The notes: generated by a model not told the origin, from the sequence alone. Counted from the first letter of the stretch, positions 43,586-55,396 are shown. The stretch: DNA of 64,000 nt from Coenobita brevimanus (GCA_032717465.1 CM064655.1:13167652-13231651); one strand, 5' to 3'. Program-made: numbers and translations.

Positions 43586-44460
43586 ACTGTAGATCTAACC
43601 CTAGCCACTCATAAGCTGATGACTCCACCCTTCACCTTTCCATTCGGTTCCCGCAACGCCCATCTCAGCAGTTACTTCAACAAACAAGGGATGAGGGTAT
43701 GGCACACCTAATGTCTGACTTGGCTCATATCTCTGACTGGGGTAAAAATATTCTGGTTGTTTTCAATGCATCTAGGGCTCAGTTTTTACACCTATCAACC
43801 CAACAAAATCTTCCACAGGTATACCCACTGTTTAATAATTTTCAGCTTAATCCTGCATCATCCTTGAACATGCTTGGGGTTTCATTTACACGGGATTTGT
43901 CCTGGAAAGATCACATTACATCTCTAGTAAAATCTGCTTGCAAGAGATTAGGTGTCCTAAGCTGACTCCATTCTTTCTTTACCCCTGCACAATTGTTGAC
44001 TCTATACAGGGGTTTTATCCGCCCCTGTGTGAAGTACAACTCTCATGTGTGGGAAGGCTCCCCACATACAGCTCTTTTCAATAGGGTGGAGTCAAAGGTT
44101 TTTCGTCTCATTAACTCTCCTCCTCTTACTGACTCCCTTCAACCTCTGTCTCTTTGCCGCACTGTTGCATCTTTATCCCTTTTCTATCGCTTCTTTAATG
44201 GTCACTGCTCCTCTGAACTGTCTGCATGCATTCCTCCACCTCTACGTCAGGAGCGTAGCACCCGTCTAGCAGCAAACTCTCATCCATTTTCTGTCTAACT
44301 CTCTAATGCAAGAGTTAATCGTTAATCCCGGTCCTTCATTTATCCAACAGGTCAACTCTGGCACTGTCTCCCTCTGTCTGTATTTCTTGCTGCCTATGAT
44401 CTCCAGTCTTTCAAACGCAGTGTGTCCAGGCATCTTGAAATGATCGGATCTTGAATTTGG
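43586..44460 (+). pseudogene. Jockey-like RT, C-terminal part
   Basis: In three open segments it encodes LGVSFTRDLSWKDHI, CKRLGVLS, LLTLYRGFIRPCVKYNSHVW and VESKVFRLINSPPLTDSLQ. Last come SLFYRFFNGHCSSEL and [10 protein letters not shown]. Order and motifs are those of Jockey/CR1 C-termini. A TGA at about 43963 and a TAA at about 44296 interrupt. Confidence 0.8.
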
Positions 44461-44552
44461 CTCTCTCTCGTACTGTATTTTGTTTTTCTCTTGGAGAAAA
44501 CTATTACTGCGGGCTCATGGTCTTTGGTTCCTTCTTCCTCACATAAAAAAAT

Positions 44553-44557
44553 TATAT

Positions 44558-44645
<88 letters not shown>
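44553..44645. repeat. (TA)n microsatellite at the LINE tail
   Basis: TA alternation with two aaata breaks, continuous with the LINE 3' end. Confidence 0.97.
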
Positions 44646-44647
<2 letters not shown>

Positions 44648-44865
44648 TTAACTCTTGCAAGGTGCGGGGAAAATTTTGCACTAGGATGGTCGGAAGTTAT
44701 GGGTATATGAAGGTATGTTTTACTCTTTAACATTTATTCTCACCGCACTTTTGTGATTTTACTTATCGGTTTTGTGTGTTTTTATTAGCTTATAGTATAA
44801 ACACCAGCAAAGATGATGGTATACCATTTATACCAATATAACCAATTTCCGGTGGTATAACTGGC
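44646..44865. other. Unassigned spacer
   Basis: AT-rich sequence; nothing recognised. Confidence 0.3.
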
Positions 44866-45205
44866 ATTGAGGTAGTTTGGCCATGTGGAATCAGGGGCGC
44901 ACCCACGAATTTTCTAAGGGGGGGGGGGGGGGCGTAGTGAGGTGGGGTCAGGTAATCCGATAATTACCGGGAGGTCACATGCAGGTTTAGAGTCAGAGAG
45001 CTGCTGGCTCATGTGTTATTCTCTGTTTGTACCTGCCAATTTTTCATGTTTTGCTGTTATCGAAATATATATAATTTTTCAAGGACCTAGAGAGCTGCCC
45101 CCCCCCCCCCAGGTGCGCCCATGTGGAATGGATAGAGCACAAGAGACTGACAAGGAGAGTGTATGTGAGTGAGGTGGAGGGGGGACAGGGAGAGGAAGGC
45201 CAAGG
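44866..45205 (+). mobile_element. LINE fragment split by a MITE
   Basis: The left piece (ggtagtttggccatgtggaa) and right piece (45119 on: catgtggaatggatagag, then agactgacaaggagagtg) join into the FGHVERM-SE-RLTRRV region of the LINE at 13390-13500. The MITE 44892-45118 lies between them. Confidence 0.75.
44892..45118. mobile_element. G/C-armed MITE, 227 bp, with 11-bp target repeat
   Basis: Starts caggggcgcaccc and ends ggtgcgc; the terminal ggggcgcacc is inverted on the right. The identical ccatgtggaat flanks both sides (44881-44891 and 45119-45129). A G-run of about 15 near the left end faces a C-run of about 14 near the right end, so the two ends could pair. Superfamily unclear. Confidence 0.7.
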
Positions 45206-45252
45206 ATGAGATCTAAGTAAATGGTTCACCATCAATATATATACCGGTATAT

Positions 45253-46360
45253 ATGCATGGAGTAATGAGAGAAGTGAAAACACAAGTAGTGGTGAGAGGG
45301 ATAGCATTGGTAATGAATGGTGATGGATGGAATATCACAAAATTGTTGTATGCTGATGATACAGTACTACTTGCAAATACCAGACAAGGACTTGGTAGAC
45401 TAGTGCAGAGTTTTGCTGATGTCTGTGAGGGTAAATATAGAAAGGAGCAAAGTGATGGCAATCGAGTGAGATGGTGACTCCCTGTGTTATGTTACAGTGA
45501 ATGGAGAGAGACTGGAATTGGTGGGAGAGTTCAAATACCTAGATACAGTGATAGAAGAGAGAGGAAAATGTGCAAAAGAAGTGGAAAGTAAAGTGCCACA
45601 AGGAAGGAAAGCAGCTGCTGCTATGAAGGCCTTAATAAGAAACAAAGGCTTGAGTGTTGCAGCTGTGTGAGGCTTACATGAAGGAGTGTTAGTGCCAACT
45701 TCAACATATGGATGTGAGATTATAGTGTGGCATGAAAATGAAAAGTCAAGAGTGAGAGCAGTGGAGATGGGACTGCTGAGGAATGTACATGGAGTACAGA
45801 TAGCGGATAGGATAAAAGATACGTAGTGTGATTCATGAAAGATGCAGAGTGAGGAAGTCTGTGGACACCAGAATTGAAAAGTGTGTACTGAGATGGTATG
45901 GTCATATGGAGAGAACTGATAACAACAGAGTGGTGAAAAAGGTATATCTGAGTGTTTGAAGGAAGAAGAAGGCAAGGTAGGCCAAGGAGATGATGGAGGG
46001 ATATGGTGAATAAGTGTTTGAGGAAGAGAGGTATGGAAGTCGGTGAGGCTAGGGAACTAACAAGAGATCGAGCTGGCTGAATGAGTGTCGTGAGAAGTGC
46101 ATGATCAGGGATTTGGCACCCTTTTTTAACGTGACAGCATCCGGACTGACTCTATCAGATATGATTATGTGAAACTACGGAATGTGGTGAAAGTTTCTGG
46201 CATATCAGATATAGCCAGGATTCCAGGGGGTTGAATGATGAGTGAATGGAAACATGGCCCAATGGACTGGACAAATATGGGCTGTCTAGATGTTGCTTCT
46301 CTTCACCCTGCCCTAGGGTGGGAAAGGAGGTCTGGATGATGATGATGATGATGAAGACAT
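45253..46360 (+). mobile_element. LINE 3' half with (GAT)n tail, decayed
   Basis: The first frame (45253-45477) has the RT catalytic box KLLYADDTVLLANT. The next frames read ERLELVGEFKYLDTVIEE, VPQGRKAAAAMKALIRN and EKSRVRAVEMGLLRNVHG with many stops. The 3' end is gtgggaaaggaggtctgg followed by (atg)n at 46318-46352, the same tail as at 15930-15985. Confidence 0.8.
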
Positions 46361-47399
46361 AAATTCAGTAGCATCATGTGTTAATGTAGGAGGAGGATTT
46401 CAAGAGGGTGTTGGAATACATTTTACAGGCATAACGTAACTGGGACATCCTCTAAAAGGAAGCAATGTCAGATCATTTTCAAAGTATAGAATACATCAAC
46501 ACATGATCCTGCTACTGGATATGCATTAAAACCTTATGCATTTCTACTACTACTTTTATTTATTTATTTATTTTTTCATACTGCTGGGTAGCTAAGTGAA
46601 TACTGAACACTTGATAAAAATTATATACTATATGATTCACATTCTTTTTATCCCTTACATTATAACAGTCCCTCAACAAAAAAATAGTTTGTCCCAACAT
46701 TTAGCAAAATATTTCAACCTAAAGATTCTATGGCATATGAATAATCTCAACCAGCACTACAGTATTACTGAGTGCAAAGGCATTTGTTAATTTCCACAGG
46801 TAACCTTTTACCTCTGCCAACAAATGTGGGCAAAGGCTACGTTTGCATCTGTCCGTATGTCTCTTTGTTCGGCAGACTGCAGTTAACTGATGATAGAATC
46901 ATCTTTATGGACTATTCCTCATGACCCAAGAATGAAAAAAAATAAGTTTTGTTGAAAAAGCCATACTACAACGACAGTCATACTTTTAACTAATGAGAAT
47001 ATATAAGGGTTTTTTAGTCTGATCCTAGGAATACAGAGACTACATTCCTATTAGTTTCAAGGGTGGAACTGAATTACCTGGAATGAACTGCCCAGTGAGA
47101 TGGAGGTATGCTCTTTACTGCGTGCCCTGTTAGTTGCCTTAAGTTTCTTTGGGGGAATACTATAAATGAAGACAGTGCAGAAATGGAGGCTGGGTCAACT
47201 AAGCTGTATTAATATACATTTACAGATCAGTGATGATGTCAGCATGTGTACATCCTTCCACCTAAAAGTAACTCTCCACGTGCCCCTTTTTTTGTTTTGA
47301 ACAACTGGATTCCGAGTCACAGCTAAGGCTGCGTAGCATTGCATTGTGAGCCACAGCTCAGGCTGTGCTGGCCGTGCATCACCGGTAACTACTACACCC
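46361..47399. other. AT-rich sequence, no gene recognised
   Basis: Contains a (TTTA)n tract at about 46552-46576. No coding feature was recognised. Confidence 0.35.
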
Positions 47400-47660
47400 C
47401 TACGCAAACTTACACATGACTCTACACAAAGATGGAGAAAGAGAGATTTTTTCTTTTCACCAGATGATACCCTGGATATTTATCTCAAGTTTATAATAAA
47501 AACAAAAAAAATTGTTTTTTCATTTCTTCACTACTCCCCTACGTAAACTTATGCATGGCCCTACACAAAGATGGGGAGAGATTTTTTTTTTCACCAGATG
47601 ATGCCCTGGATGTTTATCTTCCAGTTTATAATAAACAAAAACTAAAAAAAAAAAAAAAAA
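47400..47660. repeat. About 120-bp tandem duplication
   Basis: 47400-47515 and 47537-47660 share, in order, acacaaagatgg, ttttcaccagatgat and ccctggat-tttatct, then agtttataataaa and an A-rich end. Confidence 0.75.
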
Positions 47661-48290
47661 CTTTTTCTTCATTTTTTGCACACCATGGGGTGGGATATAA
47701 AAAGGTAATAGCGCAATCCTCAGGTTAACCACTTCACTGTGTTCATGCTATAGTTATTCCAACAGTAAACCCTCGCTATATCAAACCTCATTAATCTGAA
47801 CTTCAGCGATCTCAACCTCTGTAGGCCTACTGAACAATTTTCAAATACATTGAACAAAAGCTGATTATCGAGGTGATGGTGCCACCAGACAATGAAAAGT
47901 AAATCAAGAGTAATTTTTGCTTTTATTTTTCCCCCCCTCAGCTCTGTCATTTACTACTGAGTAAAAATATTTAGTATTAATATATACTGTACAGTATAAA
48001 TGTACACAGTATGAACCTACACATTGTGAACTGGTATAATTTCATTACATATCTACCAAACATGAGTTAATGTACACTTTGGAGGCATTATAATCCACCC
48101 TAACGAACACTGGCTGTACTGAATTATCAGCTATATTGTCATCCATCCCTTCCCCCCTCCATTAGTTTTGATGTGTCCAAACAGCATTACTCAGCCTGGG
48201 GGACTTTTCAAAGTGGAGGGACTGGATATAGCCTTCATTAACAAGTCTTTACTAGGGGGCTCTCATACCATACTGGACTGAATAAAATAG
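47661..48290. other. Unassigned; possible Tigger-like end
   Basis: At about 47765 cagtaaaccctcgctatatc resembles a Tigger TIR but no partner end was found. Otherwise unassigned. Confidence 0.3.
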
Positions 48291-48296
48291 TTTATT
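48291..48296 (-). promoter_or_regulatory. Candidate polyadenylation signal of the LYSMD gene
   Basis: AATAAA on the minus strand. It is the first such hexamer downstream of the LYSMD stop at 49128, about 830 nt away. Chance occurrence is possible in AT-rich DNA. Confidence 0.3.
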
Positions 48297-49127
48297 GTTA
48301 CTAAAAACAAAATAAAAAAAAATATTCTTGGAAAGAAGGGGTTAAATATTTCATCTTTAGGTAGGAAAAAAGGTCATGATAATGATAATGAAAAAATATT
48401 TCTGGAAACAAAAACTTCAACTATTTCAAAAAGATGGAAAAACAGGAAACATACTGTATATGCAGTTCAGTGAACCTAATCCTTTACCCCATGTAAACAT
48501 GGCATGGGAAAAATTCTATAATTTTACAGCAGGGTTTTTAATCTCTTCTGGGTCACAGAGAATGGTGATCCTGACTATTTTCCTCTATCTCTGTCATGGA
48601 AGACATGAAGCTTCTTCCACCACAAGATATTTTTAGACAGTGACACTACCAACCCTCCACCTATATAACAAGAGATAAACAGGTAGGATTCCAGCTCTCC
48701 ATTCCTGCCCTCCCTTTTAATTGACTTTTATGAGACAAAGGGAATATGTGGGTAGTACTGTTTTCCCTTATCCCCTGGGATATTATACAGCACAGGCATA
48801 ATATTGACAGGTTAAGTAACAATGGCAACCTGCATACAACAGGACTGTGAGAAAATGTACTACAGCAACTTACTGGCTTCACTCCAAATTTTGATGCTGT
48901 AGTAAACTTCAAGGAGCTTTCACTGCTGTCTGTAAATAAGGAAGATTATAGTGCAAAGTAAATTTTTTCACATGTGCAAATAATTTATCCTTGTATCACA
49001 GTGTTACTGGTTTATCTACATATTCATGAATACACTAAAATGCAAAGGTTCCCCTTAGCATAAAAATATATGTCAAATCTAACTGTCCATTTTACTGTCA
49101 GTCCTAACTCCTTCATCTACAGTACTG
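48297..49127 (-). other. Probable 3' UTR of the LYSMD gene
   Basis: Sequence between the stop codon and the candidate poly(A) signal. It contains no recognised repeat, unlike most of the window, which is consistent with exonic DNA. Confidence 0.3.
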
Positions 49128-49682
49128 TTAGTGGCTGAGGTAGAAATAAACGTAAAGCAATGGTAGAGCCACTAGAGCAAGTGTACTGACTAGGAACATC
49201 TTCCACCAGATGATACCCCAGTCTGACCCAGAACACCGATCCTGGGTCTGGGTGAGGGGTTGGAAACGAGGGTCAGTAAGGGCAGCAGCTACTTCATCCA
49301 GAGATCCCTTATATGATGTGGTCTTCTCTCGGATATTAGCTAGGTCCTGTTGCATACTGTCAAGGAATCTCTTAGCCTCTCTTTTGGTGCGAGTGTCTCT
49401 CAAGATGTGGTTGATGCTGATGTAGCCCACGTGCATTTCAGAGTCACTTTCATAGTCACTGCAGCTGCTGAGGTTGTGTGTGCCGAGCACAGCTGCCCTT
49501 GTCCTGGCCACACCCCCAACTATGGCCTGGTTTCCTGCCCCATCATTGCATTCTTCCTGCCACTTCTCCTCTTCAAGCACCTCTGCCAGCACTGAATTTT
49601 CTTTAATTGGTATTTTTAAAGTCTTCAGGGCAAAGAACTCCTTTTCTTGTATTATTTTGTTTATTCTTTTTAGTTCTGAAAC
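49128..49682 (-). CDS. LYSMD3/4-type protein, last coding exon
   Basis: Minus-strand exon beginning at 49682, straight after a ttttcag acceptor, and ending at TAA 49128-49130 (184 codons). The frame is open 20 codons further into the intron, but those are not protein. The first residues, VSELKRINKIIQEKEFFALK and then TLKIPI, are the second half of a LysM domain. A linker with an acidic-serine patch (SSCSDYESDSEMH) follows. A helical FLDSMQQDLANIREKT and LDEVAAALTD region comes next, then DWGIIWWKMFLV and a C-terminal hydrophobic membrane segment. This layout, with the DWGI-WW motif before the membrane span, is typical of LYSMD3/LYSMD4, single-pass Golgi/membrane proteins. The protein ends soon after the membrane segment, so its tail is shorter than in vertebrates. 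Confidence 0.9.
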   Translation of the reverse strand, partial: VSELKRINKIIQEKEFFALKTLKIPIKENSVLAEVLEEEKWQEECNDGAGNQAIVGGVARTRAAVLGTHNLSSCSDYESDSEMHVGYISINHILRDTRTKREAKRFLDSMQQDLANIREKTTSYKGSLDEVAAALTDPRFQPLTQTQDRCSGSDWGIIWWKMFLVSTLALVALPLLYVYFYLSH

Positions 49683-49742
49683 CTGAAAATGTACAATTAT
49701 ATTAATATGAGATAAACTGTAAAAATAATTACAATAAGACAT

Positions 49743-50339
49743 ATCAGAAAATGCATATCAGAAGGACTGGAATGTATTAATGGATCTCAGAAAAGATTTG
49801 TGATAAGACAAATGATAAAGAATTACAGAAAGTTTTACATATATGGAACAGCAGCAAGTCCCAGATAATTGCACCAGCTACCTGAAAGTACCCATTAAAC
49901 AAGTGGTTGCCAAAATATGTAGCACTGTCAAGTCTCAGTATCTGTAAGTTTGGTATGCAATAAATCAACAGAACGATGAACTAAAGGGTACGCCCAGCTT
50001 TATGATAACGATGGTGAAATCAGCTTAATAATGGTGGCGGCCATGTACAATGTGTGTACACGATGCTTCCTTCGCAAGCCAACAGTCAGATGTTCAAGCC
50101 AAGATGGCCCACCCAATGGTTACATTCGCTGATCTTTTCCCTTTCATTCCATTTCGTGCATGCAAGAACAGTGAACCACTGCTATCGCCAGATAACAGTG
50201 CAAATGTGCAACAAATGGAGCAGTGGGAAATATTAAGTAGAGTGATAATTTTTATGTGTGAAAAAGTAAAATCTGTGACTTGGAAATCATGTTTGGCAAG
50301 GATACTACATCTCATTTTATTGTTTGTGTAGTAATGAAA
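49743..50339. other. Intronic sequence, nothing recognised
   Basis: Next to the acceptor of the last LYSMD exon. Only short unrelated ORFs. Confidence 0.35.
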
Positions 50340-50645
50340 AGTTCCAACGTGCTTATATGAATCAGCCTTGGTCACTTGATGCTGGCTTCCCATGCTGCTC
50401 ATTCTCTGGCAGCCTCCCTATTCAGTCCATTTTCCCTGAGTTGTAGGTCACACACTATGACTTCGTCCCAGGTGTTTTTCGGCCTGCCTCTCGCAAACCT
50501 ACCCCCAGCATTAACACCTCACACCTTCACCTAATTGTTATCCTCCAACCTCCCAACATGCCAAAACCATCTCAATCTACCCCTCCTCATCACAACACTC
50601 AATATAATCCAGTCCCATCCATTCTCTCAACTTTTCAATCATGGA
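50340..50645 (-). mobile_element. 3' fragment of the PHD-finger LINE family
   Basis: On the minus strand it has gagagaatggatgggactgg, gatggttttggcatgttggg and the tail words caaggctgattcatataagc and acgttggaac, collinear with 25195-25500. Stops are frequent, so it is older than the 24036 copy. Confidence 0.75.
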
Positions 50646-51532
50646 AAGCATTGTGCCACTGAGGGCACCCATGGCAAGCCTAAAAGGGTACTTTTTTTTT
50701 TTCTTTTTTTTTCTTTTTTTACGTGGTCCTTGGCTCCCCCCCCATCCCAAGCTCATGTTTTATTTATAAATCATTATGCGATGAATTTTCACGAGGCATG
50801 ACTGTACAGTACTTAATGAAATATAACCACCTGGAATTTATTCAATGTTCTACATAATCCCTAAATTTCATGTTACATGATTACTACTGTATTTCCTGCC
50901 ATATAATGTGCACCCATGATTTTGCTAGGAGTACTTAGAAAAAATTTATTCAATTCACTAATCATTCATATTCAACATCCACCATTAAGCTGTGAGTTGT
51001 GAGGAAAAATAATTTAACATTAAAGTAATTTATTTATGGTGGAAATACTTGAATATACAAATCTTTCGCCCCCACCTTGCATCCGCTAGCAGGCAATCAG
51101 CTGACTTTGTTTACACTCTACCAATCAGCTTGGCATGGTGCAAATATCATATGCTCCATGTGTGTGTGGCACACTCATCTAAGCCTGCATTATTGAAATT
51201 TTAATGAATAATTAGTAAACCATCAACTGCTTTGCTGCTGACTGTTGGTGGCTTCATACTAGTCACCTCAGGCTGAAACTCTACCCCAAACCATGACCTT
51301 CACTGTATAATGAACAAGGTAATTTTTTAAGCAAGATTTTCTGGGGAAAAGTGCACATATGGCGGGAAACATATGTACTGTACTCTATTTAAAGGAAAAT
51401 TATTATCATCAATTTCTTACAAAAACATTTGCTGGAAATGCTAACATTTCGTGTTGAATGAATAATACTGCCTGCATACTTCAAAATGCTGTCAGTAACT
51501 GTGGACAGTTTGAGGTACCTGCGACCATGATA
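50646..51532. other. Intronic sequence, T-rich tract, no gene
   Basis: A T-rich stretch at 50692-50720 followed by unassigned AT-rich DNA. Confidence 0.35.
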
Positions 51533-51536
51533 TTAA

Positions 51537-53319
51537 CCCCTTAACCGTGGGGCGTCACTTTCGTGATGCTTGGGAGCAAGGGATCATACCGCGGGGCGTC
51601 GCTTTTGTGATTCTGTGTTATTTTGAATTCACCCGGGCTTCCAAGTGGGGGCTTGTATCATCTATCAGTACTGCCAATGTCCAACACTAGTCAGCACTCC
51701 TAATCTCATCTGTACTCCCATCCATTGTTGACAATTTAGCCATTTCTCCCCGTTCTTGACTCCCCTCCCTACCCCCCCTCCATTACCCTATCCTCTCGCC
51801 TGCCCGGCCGTGCTACGCTAAGTAAATCTTCCCTGGAATTTTTCACTGATTTTATCCATTGAAATAAGCCCTATGTCCTATTCTTATACCAAATAATATA
51901 TACAAGAAAGAAATAAGGTAAGTGAGAGTGCCATACACCTGGAATTGGCTAATTATCACCTGACAACACCTCACGTGCACTCGTTCACTAATTTTCGCTG
52001 TTTTTTTCCCCTTGAAATATGCCGTATAATCTATTTTCGTAATAAATATACATGTAAGGAGGGAAGGGAGAAGCCAAAGTGATATTTACATTCACCTGGA
52101 ATTACCTAATTTATAATGTATTGTCTAGATTTCCTGCCAATCATTTCAGTGCTAGACATAGCTGTTTCAAGAGCTAACATTGGTAGCTCTGAATATCCCC
52201 TAAGTAGGCCTCCACCCCGGCCCTCCGTTATCAGTTTACTCTCATCTTCCGAAGTGAGGGTACGTCTGTTTCTTCTTGCTGACTTCAAGGACTTTTTCAC
52301 CCCCATGTAAAGGGCCCTGTGACCTTTACCCCCTACTAAACCTCATGTGGAAAGAGGTAAAGGGCTGACAATTGATAAAAGAGTGACTACGATCTTTCTA
52401 TTGAGTAAAACAGTGCAAGTGGAATTGTAAATATTGTGTAAATAATGTGTAAACAGCAAGTGAAAGTAATGAATGTAAATATACGTGAACAATGGAAAAT
52501 AGTTCTATAAGTTACTTCAAGTGACAGTGCATAACATAGTGTAAATAAAATAGAAATGTAAATAATGTAAATAAAATAGAGAACGTAAACAGAAATGTAA
52601 ATGAGTAGTATTATAAGAATACGAGTATATACCCTAGGAGTAATGAAAGTGAAAGTTTCACTCTAGCATGTCTGAATGCTATGAGTTATGAGAGTGAAGA
52701 TGAAAGTGACATTCACTCTCAATGCTAGTATACAGGATGAGAAAGTGAATGCTACGTACGAGTATTTAATGAAAGAAATTGAATCCCTACAGTGACAATA
52801 AACTAATACTACTGAAGGAAACTTATGGATAAAGACTGTAGATATATATAAGTGTTATATAGTAATAGAAATATAAAGTGTCAGGGGTTTTATGAATAAT
52901 AAATGACAGAGTACCAAGAGCGAACTAGTGCCAGTGCGACGATCAGACGCGCTCGTAATTTCCATTGCTTTCACAGTGTTTTTTTTTTTTTAGTATGGAT
53001 CCCAAACTACTTGAAAATTGTAGAATAGTGTTTATAGTGTTTGTATCTGGCTGTGGTAATCATATTACGGGTTGTCGGGAAGTGTAAAGTGGAGACTTCG
53101 TTACCCTACTTCAGAGGTCTCCACAAGTCCTATGGTAACCGACGAAAGCTCAACAATCATTCCAGGAGAAAGCTGAAGGTATGTGCCATAAGCATATGTA
53201 ATTTTATTATTCTAGGACTAATAACTGATTTTTGGCAAATATTTTTTGAGAGTCTGTTGGAGCCCAAATAACCCCATGGGACACGCAAGTCATTGGTAAA
53301 CAAGCCCGCGGTGTAGGGG
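51537..53319 (+). mobile_element. piggyBac-derived non-autonomous element, copy 2
   Basis: Collinear and nearly identical with 39940-41721 (1783 against 1782 bp). TTAA precedes the left end (51533-51536). The right flank is TTAC, so one target base has changed, or the copy moved with an altered site. It lies in the LYSMD intron, antisense to the gene. Confidence 0.9.
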
Positions 53320-53378
53320 TTACTGCACATAATGGCGATAATAACAGCTGTGAATATTTTTCACAAACTGAAAACAAA

Positions 53379-53570
53379 TATCTATCTATTTATAGCCCGA
53401 CACCATGAACCCATAAGGGGTGCCAATTTGATGCTGAGTTAGTTGTTTTATGGGGAGGAGCATTAACTCTCCCCAACCCACTTGCTGACACACATGGAAC
53501 ATATATGGGTTGGTTATATGGTTACCACCCAGCACTGTAAATGGTTTCCTGGCTTACAAGGTCTTTACAG
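53379..53570 (-). mobile_element. SINE, (GATA)-tail type, 5'-truncated
   Basis: Left tatctatctattta is the complementary tail. Then gagttagttgttttatgggg, ccaacccacttgctgacac and the first half of the hairpin core (aatggtttcctggctt) follow. It stops inside the hairpin core. Confidence 0.8.
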
Positions 53571-53674
53571 GTAAATTCAAGCAGTAACCATTAAGATGGT
53601 GCACATTTACAAGCTCTAACTGTGGGATGGAAAAGGTACAGTAGTTTATATTCTAGTGCGTCATCTAGGTAGAG

Positions 53675-54041
53675 TCTATCTATCTATAGTCAGATGCCAC
53701 AATCCCAAGAGGGGTGGCAGTTTGTCTTTGAGTTAGTTGTTTTACAGGGAGGGGCACTAAACCTCCGCCAACCCACTTGTTGACACAGCAAACACATGTG
53801 GGCTGGTTATCTGGCTACCACCCACCAATGTAAATGGTTTCCAGGCTTACAGGAAACTGTTAGGCTTGTCACTCAAAGCAAACACACCTGAAAACGAAAG
53901 AAGAAAAAGAAGAAAAAGTGACATGAAAGATGGGAGAAATAGGAAGAGAGGATGGCAGACACAAAAAGAATGATAAAGGTGAAGAATGAAATAGGCAGCA
54001 CTACATCAAGTTAGTGGATGGTTGCCATCACCTACCACAAT
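53675..54041 (-). mobile_element. Full-length SINE, 367 bp, with 12-bp target duplication
   Basis: atctaggtagag (53663-53674) and atctaggaagag (54042-54053) flank it and differ at one base, fixing both ends. The sense order is a ggtaggtgatggcaacc head, cttgatgtagtgctgcc, a pyrimidine-rich stretch, ttttcaggtg and gagtgacaagcc. It then has the hairpin core, caagtgggttggcggaggt, cctccctgtaaaacaac, gccacccctcttgggattgt and (GATA)n. No tRNA-like block is present in this type. Confidence 0.85.
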
Positions 54042-54093
54042 ATCTAGGAAGAGACCATGGCAAAAACTATCATTATATAGGTGTAGTACACAA

Positions 54094-54436
54094 CCTGAAT
54101 GAGCCAGAAAACACTGCATGGGATGCTTGTTCTCCCCCACCCTCCCAATGAGCCAGAAAACACTGCATGGGATGCTTGTTCTCCCCACCCTCCCAATGAG
54201 CCAGAAAACACTCCATGGGATGCTTGTTCTCCCCCACCCTCCCAATGAGCCAGAAAACACTGCATGGGATGCTTGTTCTCCCCACCCTCCCAATGAGCCA
54301 GAAAACACTGCATGGGATGCTTGTTCTCCCCACCCTCCCAGTGAGCCAGAAAACACTGCATGGGATGCTTGTTCTCCCCACCCTCCCAATGAGCCAGAAA
54401 ACACTGCATGGGATGCTTGTTCTCCCCCACCCTCCC
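54094..54436. repeat. 48-49 bp minisatellite, seven units
   Basis: Units start at 54101, 54150, 54198, 54247, 54295, 54343 and 54391 (gagccagaaaacactgcatg). They differ by one C in the ctcccc run and by single substitutions. Near-identical units suggest recent expansion. Confidence 0.97.
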
Positions 54437-54844
54437 ACCCACAATACAGAACCACAGAAAGTGCAGCCTGAATTTCTGACTTCCATGAAGCCTAAGGTCC
54501 CAGACATTGCTGTCACATCTACTGTACAGAGCAGAGTGCTTTGAAATTACAGAAACCTAAGTCTGTGATAGGGAGAGGGAGACTCATACTTATGGATATT
54601 TTTGGTGCCAAGTGTCTCACTGTATGCTAAATTTTGTACTCTTTGATGGTGTCAATACATTTTCATTAGATTTAACACTGTTTCTGTGAATGCTTCATGA
54701 TTTTTAAATATTCCACAATCTTCTGTTCTCAGCACTGTATGATTTCTTAAATAGCTCATAATGTTCTGTTTTCAGCAATGTTTAATATTTGTTTGAAGGT
54801 TTAAATGCCACTGACAAACAGCATTTACGCACAAAAATACTTTA
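54437..54844. other. Intronic sequence, nothing recognised
   Basis: AT-rich. A duplicated word block (cacaatcttctgttctcagcactgt and a related one) occurs at about 54715-54780. Confidence 0.3.
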
Positions 54845-55282
54845 CAGCAGACTCTTGCTATAACAGACGAATTGGCAGGAAGCCTGATATGATATGCCGA
54901 AAGTCCATTATATCTGACGGTCCCCCCAAGGTGGGATTTCAAGCATGTCTGAGAATAAAGGGGTACAAAAGCATATTTTAGTACCAAAAAAGAAAACTAT
55001 ACCCATTTTACACTAGCTTAGCCCATAATTTCACTCTTCTGAAGCTTAATTCACACCCTTGTCATAGCACTTCTACATAACTAGTACATTATTACTATAG
55101 TTTGTTATTACAACCCAGCAATCACAATGGGGAGAGGGCACTTTCAAGCCAGAATGAAGTAAAATGGGTGTATTGCACCCCACTTCATGGACATTGTTTG
55201 CTAGAGGCAGTCTGGTGGCCTTCGTAGTGTCCATTAAATCTGATATCTGGTCTATCGAGGTCCGCTAATTCGGGTGTCTACT
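54845..55282. mobile_element. Tigger-like MITE, about 440 bp
   Basis: The left end cagcagactcttgctataac is related to the complement of the right end (agtagacacccgaattagcg), with TA at both sides. Inside are inverted gtccattatatctgac and gtccattaaatctgat words. No ORF. Confidence 0.55.
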
Positions 55283-55396
55283 ATAATTTTATAAAGATCA
55301 ACATGACTGTCCCAAAGTATAGGACAATTACAGCATCATGTTTTCCCATATATCAATGAAGTTACTATTTTGTGCAGCAACCCTGTTTTCACAGTA

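Larger units (their letters stand above)
42848..44545 (+). mobile_element. Jockey-like LINE, 5'-truncated
   Basis: It holds an RT and C-terminal region from RT motif 0 to the tail, ending in aaaaaaattatatata and a TA microsatellite. The coding is broken by about four stops or shifts. Confidence 0.85.

Noticed and set aside
49683..49742. First 20 codons of the 204-aa minus frame as LYSMD protein
   Set aside because: A ttttcag acceptor lies directly before VSELK, and the upstream exon joins there in phase; the 20 codons are intron.
54094..54436. CRISPR-like array
   Set aside because: The 48-49 bp units are continuous with no unique spacers, and the context is eukaryotic; it is a minisatellite.
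54006..54544. Several 100-150 aa ORFs across the minisatellite
   Set aside because: Unit length near a multiple of three keeps all frames open; the peptides are repeats of the same 16 residues with no domain.
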